A stretch of DNA of 64,000 nucleotides from positions 1 through 64,000 of the forward strand of contig ONMU01000003.1 of NCBI GenBank assembly GCA_900319035.1, given 5' to 3'. The notes under the pieces were generated by a model. The model had not been told where the DNA came from, made no database searches, and saw only the letters and a list, made by a program, of their open reading frames with translations. The DNA is from an uncultured Bacteroidales bacterium. Its GTDB lineage: Bacteria > Bacteroidota > Bacteroidia > Bacteroidales > Paludibacteraceae. Position 1 is the first letter of the stretch; the number at the start of each line of letters is the position of its first letter. This document shows positions 1 to 8,355 of this stretch, in pieces. A program made the translations under genes and the position numbers.

Positions 1-229
1 CGATATCCGGGAACTGCTTGAACACAGCGTCCAAATCAACGAAATTACCACAATCGACATTCGCAAACTCAGGACGACGACCCACAATAGCCTCAATGCC
101 GTCCAAGACATCAATGGAAGAGTTGCTCAGGTTATCCACGATAGTCACATCGTAGCCCTGCTGCATCAACTCCACCGTAGTATGCGAACCTATATAACCG
201 GTTCCACCGGTAACAAGTATTCTACTCAT
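1..229 (-). CDS. galE: UDP-glucose 4-epimerase, N-terminal part (truncated by window edge)
   Basis: Only the first 76 codons are present; the rest lies beyond position 1. The reading begins MSRILVTGGTGYIGSHTTVE, with the dinucleotide-binding Gly-rich motif GGTGYIG at about residues 8-14, as in GalE-type extended short-chain dehydrogenases. GalE interconverts UDP-glucose and UDP-galactose with bound NAD. The start is the ATG whose complement is at 227-229. It follows a nucleotidyltransferase gene by 27 bases, and a 7-nt repeat array fills the gap, so the two probably share a transcript and serve sugar-nucleotide supply. Another NAD-dependent epimerase of the same fold cannot be excluded from this fragment. 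Confidence 0.8.
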   Translation of the reverse strand, partial: MSRILVTGGTGYIGSHTTVELMQQGYDVTIVDNLSNSSIDVLDGIEAIVGRRPEFANVDCGNFVDLDAVFKQFPDI

Positions 230-230
230 A

Positions 231-262
231 AGATTTCAGAATTCAGAATTCAGATTTCAGAA
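231..262. repeat. 7-nt tandem array (AGATTTC/AGAATTC, 4 units)
   Basis: Four exact-length heptamers AGATTTC, AGAATTC, AGAATTC, AGATTTC, then AGAA. On the coding (minus) strand the stop codon TGA of the nucleotidyltransferase lies in the first unit, TGA recurs every 7 bases, and the array ends next to the galE start codon. Confidence 0.9.
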
Positions 263-1156
263 TAATTTAGCCGGGTACTCACCTTTCGCGATGAGTTGGT
301 TGATTTTCATTACAACCTGCGGACGATCCTCTGCGTACGTTACACCAAACCACTTAGAAGGAGTGTCAAGCACCGTACACGTAGCTTTGCCGGCAGAGAT
401 CAGGTCGTTCACCAAGGTCGGGATATAATACTCCGACTTCAGTTCCTGTCCTTTAGCTGCCAAGAATGCACGGAATCCTTCCTCCGAATAGCGGAAATAC
501 TCCGGTGTGAAGCCCCACATATTCATCGAAACCGGTGTATGCGGGTCAAGCGGAGTGTCCACACCGTCCTCGGTGAAGACGATCTGTCCGTTCTTCTCCT
601 CAATCTTCGTACGCTCTACCACATCCGTCAGATGGCCTTCGGCATTGGTTGTACAAACACCACGACTTACTGCTCCGTTCTCGCTGAGGGTATTGCATAC
701 ACGGTAACCCACCATACAGTATTTGTCCTCCGTTCCTTCTACCGAACGCAGATAGTCTGCGAGCACTTGGAAGGACTCTTTTCCGTAGAAATCATCGGCA
801 TTGATGACTGCAAAAGGCTCTTTGATCAGATCCTTACCCATGAGCACCGCGTGGTTAGTACCCCATGGTTTAGCGCGTTCGGGGTTGTAAGTGCAACCTT
901 CCGGCACTTTGTCAATCGACTGAAAGCACACTTCACAGGTCACCTTGTCAGCATACTTGGACAGCACTTTCTCACGAAAATCAGCCTCGAAATCCTTACG
1001 GATCACAAACACTATTTTACCAAACCCTGCACGCAGTGCGTCAAACACACTGTAGTCCATGATGGTCTCACCATTGGGTCCCAGACCATCTAACTGTTTC
1101 AATCCTCCATAACGGCTGCCCATACCTGCAGCCAAAATAAACAATGTTGGTTTCAT
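257..1156 (-). CDS. Sugar-phosphate nucleotidyltransferase family protein
   Basis: The 299-residue protein starts MKPTLFILAAGMGSRYGGLK. The Gly-rich nucleotide-binding loop of NTP transferases (LAAGMGSRYGG, about residues 8-18) is followed by an Asp-containing metal-binding stretch INADDFYGK (about residue 118 on). Members transfer a nucleotidyl group from UTP or dTTP to a sugar 1-phosphate. The length fits a single catalytic domain without the left-handed helix acyltransferase tail. It lies immediately upstream of galE on the same strand, which suggests a UDP-sugar pathway. The exact sugar and nucleotide cannot be read from the sequence. The last two codons and the stop run into a 7-nt repeat array. 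Confidence 0.8.
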   Translation of the reverse strand: MKPTLFILAAGMGSRYGGLKQLDGLGPNGETIMDYSVFDALRAGFGKIVFVIRKDFEADFREKVLSKYADKVTCEVCFQSIDKVPEGCTYNPERAKPWGTNHAVLMGKDLIKEPFAVINADDFYGKESFQVLADYLRSVEGTEDKYCMVGYRVCNTLSENGAVSRGVCTTNAEGHLTDVVERTKIEEKNGQIVFTEDGVDTPLDPHTPVSMNMWGFTPEYFRYSEEGFRAFLAAKGQELKSEYYIPTLVNDLISAGKATCTVLDTPSKWFGVTYAEDRPQVVMKINQLIAKGEYPAKLF

Positions 1157-1185
1157 ACTATATATGATTTTTAAAATTACAAATT

Positions 1186-2292
1186 TTATTCATTAACAAT
1201 GATCGTTCTTCCGTCTTTCTTCTTATGTCTGAACCAAAGACCGTACACCTCTGAGCAGTTACCGGCGGTAATGAAAGCTTTGATCTTGTTATTGCGGATA
1301 AAAGCCATGACGGACGAGAACTCGTCTTGCGTCAAGAGCGTCTGGATCTCTATATGTTCCTCGCCGCTGTAACCGCCTTGTATCTTATATAACGAACACC
1401 CGCGCACGAGCGTTTCTACTATATATGCGCGTACGCGTTCCGGTTCCGCACTGACGATGCAGACACGTTTGCGTTTGTTGAGCGAGGCGGTGAAATAGTC
1501 TATTGCCAGACCGTTGATCCATGTACCGATGATACCTATTACGACCATACGGAAGTCATTGATCAGGAATGCAGAGCAGCAGATGATGACGCCGCCAATA
1601 GCCACCGACGAACCAATATCGAAATGCAGATACTTATTAACGATCTTACCGAGTATATCGAGTCCTCCGGTAGAGGCATTGATGCGGAACATAAACGCTT
1701 GACAGGCACTCAGTAAAAGCACAAAGCAGATGAGGTCAAACCATATATCGCCCATACCCATACCTCCGCTCATGACGCTGTCACGTATCTGCTCCAACAC
1801 TTCGCCGGAACGGCTCAGGAGATAAGGATGACCGTTAGCATCCATGACCGTTTGACCTGCTTGGAGTTGCGTCAAGATATCGGGGTTATTGATCACATGG
1901 TGAGTAAAATTCGTACTCGGATAGATACGATCCCACACCTGTGTCAGAGGACCCAAGATCATCGCCGTATAGACCGTTTTGGCACCAAACTCATTCCCGA
2001 TAAGCAGGAAAGCCAGCAGCAACAGAAAGGCGTTGATTCCCATTACCCAATACGAGAACGTATCTGCGTCGCCGCCCATTAAGGTATTGAGAACGATCGA
2101 GAGACCCGATAATGAACCGACAATCAGGTGACTCGGCATGAGAAAATAATACACTGCCGCTGCTCCGAGACTCATTCCGACAGTCATCATTGCCAATTCG
2201 CGCCAAAACTTAGCGGTTCCCAAAGCATGCCAAAAAGCGCTACCTAATTCGTGCCAATAGGCGCGTGTGAAATATTGGTCTATGTGTTCCAT
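1186..2292 (-). CDS. YitT family membrane protein with C-terminal DUF2179
   Basis: The 368-residue protein has a hydrophobic N-terminal two thirds with several membrane helices (for example around residues 35-50, 60-75, 85-105, 180-200 and 230-250). A soluble C-terminal domain follows from about residue 280 (VCIVSAEPERVRAYIVETL), matching the DUF2179 regulatory domain of YitT proteins. An unusually long periplasmic loop (about residues 120-175) separates early helices. YitT proteins are integral membrane proteins without an established substrate. It lies between aspartate kinase and the nucleotidyltransferase on the same strand with short gaps, so co-transcription is likely but gives no functional hint. 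Confidence 0.82.
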   Translation of the reverse strand: MEHIDQYFTRAYWHELGSAFWHALGTAKFWRELAMMTVGMSLGAAAVYYFLMPSHLIVGSLSGLSIVLNTLMGGDADTFSYWVMGINAFLLLLAFLLIGNEFGAKTVYTAMILGPLTQVWDRIYPSTNFTHHVINNPDILTQLQAGQTVMDANGHPYLLSRSGEVLEQIRDSVMSGGMGMGDIWFDLICFVLLLSACQAFMFRINASTGGLDILGKIVNKYLHFDIGSSVAIGGVIICCSAFLINDFRMVVIGIIGTWINGLAIDYFTASLNKRKRVCIVSAEPERVRAYIVETLVRGCSLYKIQGGYSGEEHIEIQTLLTQDEFSSVMAFIRNNKIKAFITAGNCSEVYGLWFRHKKKDGRTIIVNE

Positions 2293-2316
2293 TTTATTAG
2301 TATTAGTCGTTGGTCA

Positions 2317-3564
2317 TTAACCTTTTACCACCAAACGAGCCGTGCGACGGGTCGTTTGGCTAAGCATGATCGTACGTCCGGCTTTCGCGCGCTCCAAGAC
2401 ATCCGGTGTCGTTCCACGGATAGTGAGCAGCGAGAGGCCGTCGTTATAACTGACGTTGAAATGTTTCTGCAACTCTTCAATAGCCGCAGGCACAAAGCGT
2501 GTGTTATCTACACAAACGGAGATCGTCACGGCAGAAGACTGAATAAGCGACACCTTGAGGCGATGACGATGGATGACATCGAAGATCTCGCTCAGACTCT
2601 CCTCCAAAACGAAAGAGAAATCCTTGGCGCGCATGGTAATAAGGATCTGATTCTTGCGCCAGATATATACCGGCACATCGATCGGTCCGACACCATCTTC
2701 GGCTATCCGCGAACCTTCTGCTGAGGGATCACCGAAAGGTCTGACATACAAAGGAATTCCTTTGTTCTGAAGCGGACGAATACTCTTCGGGTGAATGACC
2801 TGCGCTCCGGAGTACGCTAACTCCACAGCGTCTTGGTATCGCAAGGAAGGAATAAGCACGGTGTCGGGTTCAATACGCGGATCGGCATTGAGGATACCCG
2901 GCACATCTTTCCAGATAGTAACGGAGTCCGCATCCAGATAGTTACCTAATAACGCAGCGGTGTAGTCTGAACCTTCACGACCAAGGGTAGTTCGCTTGCC
3001 ATCTTCTGTTCCGCCAATGAAACCCTGTGTGACTACCACCTGCGGACGGCGAGGTCTATTCCACCCTGCCCTAATAGTCTCAGCGCTGATCGAATCATCC
3101 ACTTTAGCTTCACGCCACGTGTTATCCGTACGCAGCAGTTTAGGCATGTTCCACCATTCCACCGGCAGTCCCTGTTTGAGCAGATAGACCGCGACGATCT
3201 GAGTAGAAAGGATCTCTCCCATGGAGACCACTTGGTCGTAGTTCTCATCGAAAGAGAGCGCAGGGTCATAAGGGATCTCACCCTGCAGACGGATGTCCAC
3301 ACCGGGTTGAAGCTTCAGCTCCTTCATGATCGCCACATGAAAATCAATGACATCGACCCATTGGTTAAGCGCGGCTTCTTCTTTTCCGGCATCAAGAAAC
3401 TCCACTACACGCTCTAAAGCGTTGGTCGTCTTGCCCATCGCCGAAATGACAACCATCAGATCAGTGGGCGTTTGGTCATTCAAGGCCAAACGGACAATCT
3501 TCTCCACGTTCCGGACACCTGCTGCGTCCTTCACCGATGCGCCACCAAATTTATAAACTCTCAT
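2317..3564 (-). CDS. lysC: Aspartate kinase (monofunctional)
   Basis: The 415-residue protein catalyses ATP-dependent phosphorylation of aspartate, the first step to lysine, threonine and methionine. The N-terminus YKFGGASVKDA (about residues 4-14) is the amino-acid kinase signature. TTLGREGSDYTAALLG (about residues 190-205) is the conserved substrate/nucleotide region. The last ~110 residues (from QILITMRAKDFSF) have the character of tandem ACT domains used for allosteric end-product control. No homoserine dehydrogenase domain is attached. It is downstream of ribH on the same strand, with a repeat-filled 81-base gap. Confidence 0.92.
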   Translation of the reverse strand: MRVYKFGGASVKDAAGVRNVEKIVRLALNDQTPTDLMVVISAMGKTTNALERVVEFLDAGKEEAALNQWVDVIDFHVAIMKELKLQPGVDIRLQGEIPYDPALSFDENYDQVVSMGEILSTQIVAVYLLKQGLPVEWWNMPKLLRTDNTWREAKVDDSISAETIRAGWNRPRRPQVVVTQGFIGGTEDGKRTTLGREGSDYTAALLGNYLDADSVTIWKDVPGILNADPRIEPDTVLIPSLRYQDAVELAYSGAQVIHPKSIRPLQNKGIPLYVRPFGDPSAEGSRIAEDGVGPIDVPVYIWRKNQILITMRAKDFSFVLEESLSEIFDVIHRHRLKVSLIQSSAVTISVCVDNTRFVPAAIEELQKHFNVSYNDGLSLLTIRGTTPDVLERAKAGRTIMLSQTTRRTARLVVKG

Positions 3565-3619
3565 TCAATTAACAATTATCAATTTACAATTATCAAAGGT
3601 CTTACTCATTAGACGCTTT

Positions 3620-3640
3620 GTGAATTGTGAATTGTGAATT
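3620..3640. repeat. 7-nt tandem array (GTGAATT x3)
   Basis: Three exact copies of GTGAATT in the ribH-lysC spacer, starting five bases after the ribH stop codon. A looser relative (AATTAACAATTATCAATTTACAATTATC pattern) fills 3567-3597 next to the lysC start. Both belong to the junction-array family seen across the window. Confidence 0.8.
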
Positions 3641-3645
3641 GTACA

Positions 3646-4122
3646 TTACAGATTCGCCATACGTATAGCCGTATAAGCGCCTTCGATACCTTTGTTGCCC
3701 AATTTACCGCCACAACGATCGAGAGCCTGCTGACGGTTCAGAACCGTAAGCACCGAGAATATAACCGGCACTTTGCCCTGCACATTCAAAGCCGCAACGC
3801 CTTGCGTCACACTCTGGCAGACATAGTCGAAATGCGGCGTGTCTCCTTGGATCACACAGCCGATGACAATCACCGCGTCCACGCGTTCTTCTTTCATCAG
3901 ACGCGCTGCGCCAAACGTCAACTCCACGGCTCCCGGAACATGAATCACGTCGATATTCTCCTTGAGCACACCATGATGTACGAACGTGTCAATAGCACCT
4001 TGCGCCATGGAGTACGTGATCTCGCTATTCCAATCTGCTACTACAATAGCATAGCGCTGACGTCCGAGAACGTCAGCGCTTGGAATTTGACTTGCGTCGT
4101 ATGTAGACAAATCAGTTGTCAT
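3646..4122 (-). CDS. ribH: 6,7-dimethyl-8-ribityllumazine synthase
   Basis: The 158-residue protein makes the penultimate intermediate of riboflavin synthesis from a pyrimidinedione and dihydroxybutanone phosphate. Family motifs visible are ADWNSEITYSMAQGA (about residues 29-43), the phosphate-binding VPGAVELTF (about 61-69) and VIGCVIQGDTPHFDYV (about 84-99), which contains the catalytic His. Length is typical of icosahedral or pentameric lumazine synthases. It is placed just after a membrane TPR protein gene, a pairing I recall from other Bacteroidales, and ahead of aspartate kinase. Confidence 0.95.
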   Translation of the reverse strand: MTTDLSTYDASQIPSADVLGRQRYAIVVADWNSEITYSMAQGAIDTFVHHGVLKENIDVIHVPGAVELTFGAARLMKEERVDAVIVIGCVIQGDTPHFDYVCQSVTQGVAALNVQGKVPVIFSVLTVLNRQQALDRCGGKLGNKGIEGAYTAIRMANL

Positions 4123-4189
4123 AATTCAATTTACAATATACGATATATGATGTATTAATGATTAACGCAGAAACCTTCTTCCTTTTATC

Positions 4190-4234
4190 CCTTCATACAT
4201 CCTTCGTACATCGTACATTTGTCCTTCGTACATT
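4190..4234. repeat. Junction repeat of CGTACAT / CTTCGTACAT words
   Basis: The words CATACATC, CTTCGTACAT, CGTACATTTGTC and CTTCGTACATTAATA follow one another in the spacer between the TPR gene stop (4240) and the ribH start. The same words recur at 55204-55244 downstream of queH, so this is a dispersed repeat sub-family. Confidence 0.7.
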
Positions 4235-4239
4235 AATAT

Positions 4240-4920
4240 TTACTCCGCTACTTCGATATATTTATCGATATCCTGAGCCTCAGCGCTCTGCGGATAATTT
4301 GCTTTGATAGCCTTGAAAGCCTTGAGAGCTTTAGCTTTCTCGCCCTCATGCAGATAAACGATACCTGCTTTCTTGAGGCTCATCGGAGCAATAAGCTCAT
4401 TGCCGGACTCAGCCGCAGCCTCAAAAGACTTAGCTGCCTTGCCGTACTCACCAAGCTCTACATAAGCGTCACCCAGCAACTGACGAGCAGCCGGATCGAT
4501 ATTGAGATCGTCAGCCGAGAACTTCTTCAGATACTCAGCTGCCTGCTCGTACTCACCCTTCTCATAGTAGCAGATACCTGCGTAGAGAGCTGCGAGCTCA
4601 CCCTGCTGATTGCTGTACTCATCAGCAATTGCTGCAAAACCAATGCACTCAGCGCCGTCACCATTGAGAGCTTTCTCATAGTCACCTGCCATGAAATAAG
4701 CAGCTGCTTTCGCATTCTCGTTACTTGCCTCATGAGCCTTCGGCTTGATCACATACGTGTTCACAGCGATCACAGCGCATACAACAACTGCGATGCAGCA
4801 AACTACCAACGAGATGAGTTTGGAATTCTCCTCGATCCATTTACCTGCGCCCGTAAGCGCCTCATTTACTTCCTGTAATTGTTCGTCCTGTTTAACGAAC
4901 TCTTCTTTCTTTTTTGCCAT
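4240..4920 (-). CDS. Membrane-anchored tetratricopeptide repeat protein
   Basis: The protein has 226 residues when started at MAKKKEEFVKQ (ATG complement at 4918-4920). An in-frame upstream extension would run back across the promoter and is rejected. After a charged N-terminus comes one transmembrane helix (about residues 31-55, LISLVVCCIAVVVCAVIAVN). A periplasmic region of TPR-like helical pairs follows (YEKALNG, YAGICYYEKGEYEQAAEYL, AYVELGEYGKAAKSFE, IVYLHEGEKAKALKAF). The topology resembles YfgM-type tethered TPR proteins, which act as periplasmic scaffolds. The specific partner is unknown. A clear promoter lies 72 to 106 bases upstream. Confidence 0.8.
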   Translation of the reverse strand: MAKKKEEFVKQDEQLQEVNEALTGAGKWIEENSKLISLVVCCIAVVVCAVIAVNTYVIKPKAHEASNENAKAAAYFMAGDYEKALNGDGAECIGFAAIADEYSNQQGELAALYAGICYYEKGEYEQAAEYLKKFSADDLNIDPAARQLLGDAYVELGEYGKAAKSFEAAAESGNELIAPMSLKKAGIVYLHEGEKAKALKAFKAIKANYPQSAEAQDIDKYIEVAE

Positions 4921-4991
4921 TTTATTGTTAGTTTTTATTATTTCCAATAATACTTTTCCGGCACGTCTCAACGCACGTTCCATGAAAAAGC

Positions 4992-5026
4992 GTGCAAAGT
5001 TACAACTTTTTTTGCATATATGCAAG
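4992..5026 (-). promoter_or_regulatory. Bacteroidota-type promoter for the TPR gene
   Basis: Read on the minus strand: -33 box TTGCATATATGCAA (perfect palindrome) followed after a T/A-rich spacer by -7 box GTTGTAACTTTGCAC, matching TAnnTTTG. It lies just downstream of the terminator of the candidate RNA at 5037-5271. Confidence 0.8.
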
Positions 5027-5036
5027 AAAAAGGCAC

Positions 5037-5271
5037 AAAAAAAGCGTCCTGCATAACTTTTTTACTCGAGAAAACTCCTGAGAATAGGATTTGAGGCCTG
5101 CTTTTTCCTCTGTAATCCGGCCACCTCATCGCTACCCGGGGATTAGGAATGTAAACTAATCCAATGCACGGGGTTTCGGCGTAGAGTACCGGCACGCCAT
5201 TAGTCAAGCATTTGCACTCGGTATAATGTATTTGTTGAGTTTTCCGGTTCCTATTGTGTTATGCAGGACGC
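5037..5271 (-). ncRNA. Candidate structured non-coding RNA (about 230 nt) with closing stem and U-tract
   Basis: The 379-base gap 4921-5299 has no convincing gene but holds a perfect 14-bp inverted repeat, GCGTCCTGCATAAC at 5044-5057 and its complement at 5258-5271. On the minus strand the 3' arm is followed by seven Ts (5037-5043), so the outer helix can act as a terminator. Inside are further helices: GGCGU/ACGCC, ACUAAU/AUUAGU, UAAUCC/GGAUUA and GAGG/CCUC. A shadow reading frame across it gives residues ...GLVYIPNPRVAMRWPDY, a string I recall as recurring among Bacteroidales small ORFs, which would suggest nucleotide-level conservation. A 6S-type RNA (paired ends, ~200 nt, possibly the Bacteroidales-1 motif) is the best guess. 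A closed mobile hairpin element is an alternative. No strong promoter is visible upstream, so it may be processed from the porin transcript that ends at 5300. Confidence 0.55.
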
Positions 5272-5299
5272 CGAAATCGGTTTTTATTTCAAATCTTCC

Positions 5300-6634
5300 T
5301 TATCTACTTCTATGCCAGCCTATGGTGAAGACGACACGGTGGGCATCATCGTTGAGATGATACGGTGTCGCTTGCTCGTGGGCATAGACATTCTTACGCG
5401 TATGGTGGTATTGGTACGCAGCTTGGATGAAGAAATGTCTTCCTCTATACCCCACTGCTCCGGATATATATTGCTGCCAACGAGTGTATTGATAATACGC
5501 ATCTTGGCGATTTAGAGTCGGGTCAATGGAGAACACCGGATCAGAGTTCTTAAAGGTGCTCTCATACGCGTATCCAAGGTTGATATATATTCCTCCGACA
5601 GGCACGATCTCCACTCCGGCACGCAGGGAATGCATGGTCGGAATCTTCTTAAAGGTCCGCAAATCGTACTGCAACGAGATCAGCGCATAATGGGTGATCT
5701 GGAAAGCAACCGAGGCGCTCAGACGAAAAGGCATATGAAAATCCGACGGATGATCGGTCAATCTGGGTGCATCTGACCACAGCAAAGTATCGGTCTGCGC
5801 ATCAAACGTGCCTTCGGTAATGATATTCACAGCTCCGAAAGAAGGCGTCTGCAACGCCAAACCGAAGCGGAGCCATGAAGCCGGACGCGCAATCAGACCC
5901 GTGGAGAAACTGCAGGCAGCTCCGTTCAACATAACGGTAGAACGGTTACGGTTATAGTAAGCCTGTTGCTGCACGTTCACTTCATCAAAATACTCTATAT
6001 AATCCGCCTCCGAAGTGAGCGAGAACGAATGAATACGTAGTCCCAAACCCCAATAAATGCGGTCAGAGACATTCATCGCCCAATCAAAGGCATATTCGTT
6101 CACACTACCTCCTTCGCTCAGCTTCAGATAGTTATCCGTATTATAGCGGTCTGCACAGAAAGGTATTCCCATATTTCCTTCTGCTTCTGCGAAGAGCGCT
6201 CCCATAGAAGGCATTGTACTCCCTTCGAAACGCATAGAGCGGTTAAACGTGTGTTGACGACTGTACGACAACATGAAATTATGGAACAGCACACCTTCCG
6301 TCCTTCCGGTCGGCATACTGAAGACCACCGAGGCCTGAGGCGCCATGAAGAACGACAAACGACCGGCGTTTGAGGTAGCTTTGGAGTACGCATAATCGAA
6401 CGTAAGGGTCGTCTCTGTACGACGATAGAGACCCAAACCGCCTGTGTTGTCCAATACCGCCGAAGGATCACCTCCAATAGCCATCATCGCACCGCCCATA
6501 CCGACATACCGAGCCGTTCCCATGATCGTACGTTCGCTCAAACGGACGTAGTCTTGGGAGAAGAGATAGCCTCCTCCAACTCCTCCTAAAAGAGGAGCGA
6601 CCAGTACTAATATCAGGAATAGACGTTTTCTCAT
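5300..6634 (-). CDS. FadL/OmpP1-like outer-membrane beta-barrel protein
   Basis: The 444-residue protein has an N-terminal signal (MRKRLFLILVLVAPLLGG). It continues with a segment typical of the Bacteroidales OmpP1/FadL-related porins: LSERTIMGTARYVGMGGAMM and GGDPSAVLDNTGGLGLYRR (about residues 33-71). Alternating hydrophobic strands run to the C-terminus, which ends in a strand (HRVVFTIGWHRSR). Such proteins form outer-membrane channels for hydrophobic molecules; the ligand here is unknown. The start overlaps the stop of an upstream lipoprotein gene by four bases, so the two are translationally coupled and may work together. Confidence 0.75.
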   Translation of the reverse strand: MRKRLFLILVLVAPLLGGVGGGYLFSQDYVRLSERTIMGTARYVGMGGAMMAIGGDPSAVLDNTGGLGLYRRTETTLTFDYAYSKATSNAGRLSFFMAPQASVVFSMPTGRTEGVLFHNFMLSYSRQHTFNRSMRFEGSTMPSMGALFAEAEGNMGIPFCADRYNTDNYLKLSEGGSVNEYAFDWAMNVSDRIYWGLGLRIHSFSLTSEADYIEYFDEVNVQQQAYYNRNRSTVMLNGAACSFSTGLIARPASWLRFGLALQTPSFGAVNIITEGTFDAQTDTLLWSDAPRLTDHPSDFHMPFRLSASVAFQITHYALISLQYDLRTFKKIPTMHSLRAGVEIVPVGGIYINLGYAYESTFKNSDPVFSIDPTLNRQDAYYQYTRWQQYISGAVGYRGRHFFIQAAYQYHHTRKNVYAHEQATPYHLNDDAHRVVFTIGWHRSR

Positions 6635-6864
6635 CGTTTGATTTTGACGGTAATGGTGGTGTCTTGGACGTTCAGGTATTCGAGGCGAGGCGTAGTTTCA
6701 GTAGTTTGTGTCGTTGGTGTAGTGGAGATAGTTTGCGTAGTTTGAGTATCCCAAACGTGCTTCTCCGGCCAATAATAGGCATCATCGACCGGCAAGGACT
6801 GCAGGGTCGAGCAAGCCGCCAACACGACTGCTACCACACACACTATGAACCACTTACCTTTCAT
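6631..6864 (-). CDS. Small Thr/Gln-rich lipoprotein
   Basis: The 77-residue product has a lipoprotein signal peptide (MKGKWFIVCVVAVVLAACST) with the acylated Cys at about residue 18. A low-complexity Thr/Gln segment (TQTTQTISTTPTTQTTETT) looks like an extended linker, and a short C-terminal piece ends in TTITVKIKR. I do not recognise a family. It overlaps the start of the porin gene by four bases and lies ten bases after trpS, so it is probably an envelope accessory of the porin carried on the same transcript. Confidence 0.65.
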   Translation of the reverse strand: MKGKWFIVCVVAVVLAACSTLQSLPVDDAYYWPEKHVWDTQTTQTISTTPTTQTTETTPRLEYLNVQDTTITVKIKR

Positions 6865-6873
6865 CTTTCAACA

Positions 6874-7863
6874 TCACACTTTCCTAAACCCGATGATCTC
6901 ACGAACCTCTTCGATCGTCTTCTCAGCACGAGCAGACGCAGCCTCAGCTCCCTGACGCATGATACGATCTAACAGCGCATCGTCCGAAGCATAAGCGATG
7001 ATCTTCTCACGAATCGGTGCAAGCAGTTTGTTAGCATCAGCTGCCATCTGCTTTTTCATGTCGCCGTAACGGATCTGCATATGATTGTAGAGGTCGTTGT
7101 AATACTCCGTTGCCTCTTTGCCGCAAAGCAGTTCGCAGAGCGTGAAGAGGTTCTGAATGACCTCGGGTTTCTCTTGGTTCTCCTGCGTCGGACCTTGATC
7201 AGTCACGGCACGCATGATCTTCTTGGTCACCGTCTTCTCGTCGTCGCAGAGGTAGAGACAGTTGCCTTCGGACTTACCCATCTTACCTGTTCCGTCCAAA
7301 CCGGGCACTTTCACTGCCTTGTCAGCGAAATAGAAAGAAGCCGGCTCTTTGAAATACTCGACGTTATAGATGCGGTTGAAACGGCGCGCAAAGAGACGAG
7401 CCATCTCCATGTTCTGCTCCTGATCCTTACCCACCGGCACTTTGTCCGCTTTGTGCATCAGAATATCCGCAGCCATCAGACAAGGGTACGTCAGCAGACC
7501 GGCATTCACATTATCCGGCTGTTTGCGCACTTTCTCCTTAAAGGAGGTCACGCGCTCCAACTCACCCAGATAGGCGTTCATGTTCAGATACAGATACAGT
7601 TCCAAGACTTGTTTGACATCGCTCTGCACGTAAATAGGTGCTTTCTCGGGATCAATACCGCAAGCGAGGTACTCGCTCAGAATGGTCTTGACCGATTTAC
7701 GGATGTTCTCCGGCGTCGGATGTGTGGTCAACGAATGCCAGTCGGCTATGAAAAACATGCAGTCATACTCGTCCTGCATCTTCACAAAACTCTTGACGGC
7801 TCCGAAATAATTACCCAAATGCAAATTTCCCGTCGGACGTATACCACTAATAACTCTCTCCAT
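6874..7863 (-). CDS. trpS: Tryptophan--tRNA ligase
   Basis: The class I aminoacyl-tRNA synthetase charges tRNA-Trp. Started at MERVISGIRPTGNLHLGNYF (ATG complement at 7861-7863), the product has 329 residues. A longer frame begins with TTG inside the upstream lrp gene and is less likely. The HIGH-equivalent is NLHLGNYFG (about residues 13-21) and the KMSKS-equivalent is GKMGKSEGN (about 192-200). Length is normal for bacterial TrpRS. It is four bases downstream of an Lrp-family regulator on the same strand, and no trp leader or T-box is apparent. Confidence 0.95.
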   Translation of the reverse strand: MERVISGIRPTGNLHLGNYFGAVKSFVKMQDEYDCMFFIADWHSLTTHPTPENIRKSVKTILSEYLACGIDPEKAPIYVQSDVKQVLELYLYLNMNAYLGELERVTSFKEKVRKQPDNVNAGLLTYPCLMAADILMHKADKVPVGKDQEQNMEMARLFARRFNRIYNVEYFKEPASFYFADKAVKVPGLDGTGKMGKSEGNCLYLCDDEKTVTKKIMRAVTDQGPTQENQEKPEVIQNLFTLCELLCGKEATEYYNDLYNHMQIRYGDMKKQMAADANKLLAPIREKIIAYASDDALLDRIMRQGAEAASARAEKTIEEVREIIGFRKV

Positions 7864-7867
7864 GATT

Positions 7868-8329
7868 TTAATTGGTTTCAATCGGTAACTGACGATAAAT
7901 AGGCTGCGCTAAAGCAGTCAGCGTAGTGGTGTTGGAGACTCCCGGGATCTCTTGGATCTTCGTGTTCAGAAGCGTCAAGAGGTGCTCGTTATCATGCGCG
8001 AACACTTTGATGAGCAAACCGAAAGCGCCCAATGTATATTGCGCCTCCACCACCTCGGGGATTTTCTCCAATGCGTCAATCACTTGGTTATACATCGATG
8101 CTTTCTCCATCGTGATTCCGATGTACACACAAAGCTGATAGCCCAACATTTTCGGCTGTACTTGGTAACTCGATCCGGTGATGACTCCATTGTCAAACAT
8201 CTTCTGAACACGCTGATGTACAGCAGCTCGGCTCACTCCGCATTGCTCCGCTACTTCCTTGAACGGAATACGCGCACTTTGGGTGATAATCTTCAGAATT
8301 TTACGGTCTAAAGCGTCTATCTTTTCCAT
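7868..8329 (-). CDS. Lrp/AsnC family transcriptional regulator
   Basis: The 153-residue protein has an N-terminal winged helix-turn-helix (DRKILKIITQSARIPFKEVA, then QCGVSRAAVHQRVQKM, about residues 8-45). The C-terminal part is a RAM/AsnC ligand-binding and oligomerisation domain (YIGITMEKASMYNQVIDALE and onwards, about residues 72-148). These proteins sense amino acids and form octamers. It is transcribed with trpS and divergently from an O-methyltransferase, across a promoter region where the two directions share one palindromic -33 box. Its targets are unknown; it may regulate its own divergent region. Confidence 0.88.
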   Translation of the reverse strand: MEKIDALDRKILKIITQSARIPFKEVAEQCGVSRAAVHQRVQKMFDNGVITGSSYQVQPKMLGYQLCVYIGITMEKASMYNQVIDALEKIPEVVEAQYTLGAFGLLIKVFAHDNEHLLTLLNTKIQEIPGVSNTTTLTALAQPIYRQLPIETN

Positions 8330-8355
8330 TTTCTATAGTAAAAAGATTAAATTTC

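Noticed and set aside
4968..5207. A 79-codon minus-strand ORF over the 5.0-5.2 kb gap with a familiar-looking peptide
   Set aside because: It runs through the promoter of the TPR gene and the U-tract and closing stem of the candidate RNA; its conservation is better explained by RNA structure.
5044..5271. The 14-bp inverted repeat as the ends of a MITE or insertion sequence
   Set aside because: No target-site duplication is visible, there is no transposase, and a U-tract follows one arm only, which fits an RNA terminator better. It is kept only as an alternative.
7864..7881. A six-codon longer TrpRS starting upstream
   Set aside because: That start is a TTG inside the lrp coding end, whereas an ATG directly before the conserved ERVISGIRPTG is available.
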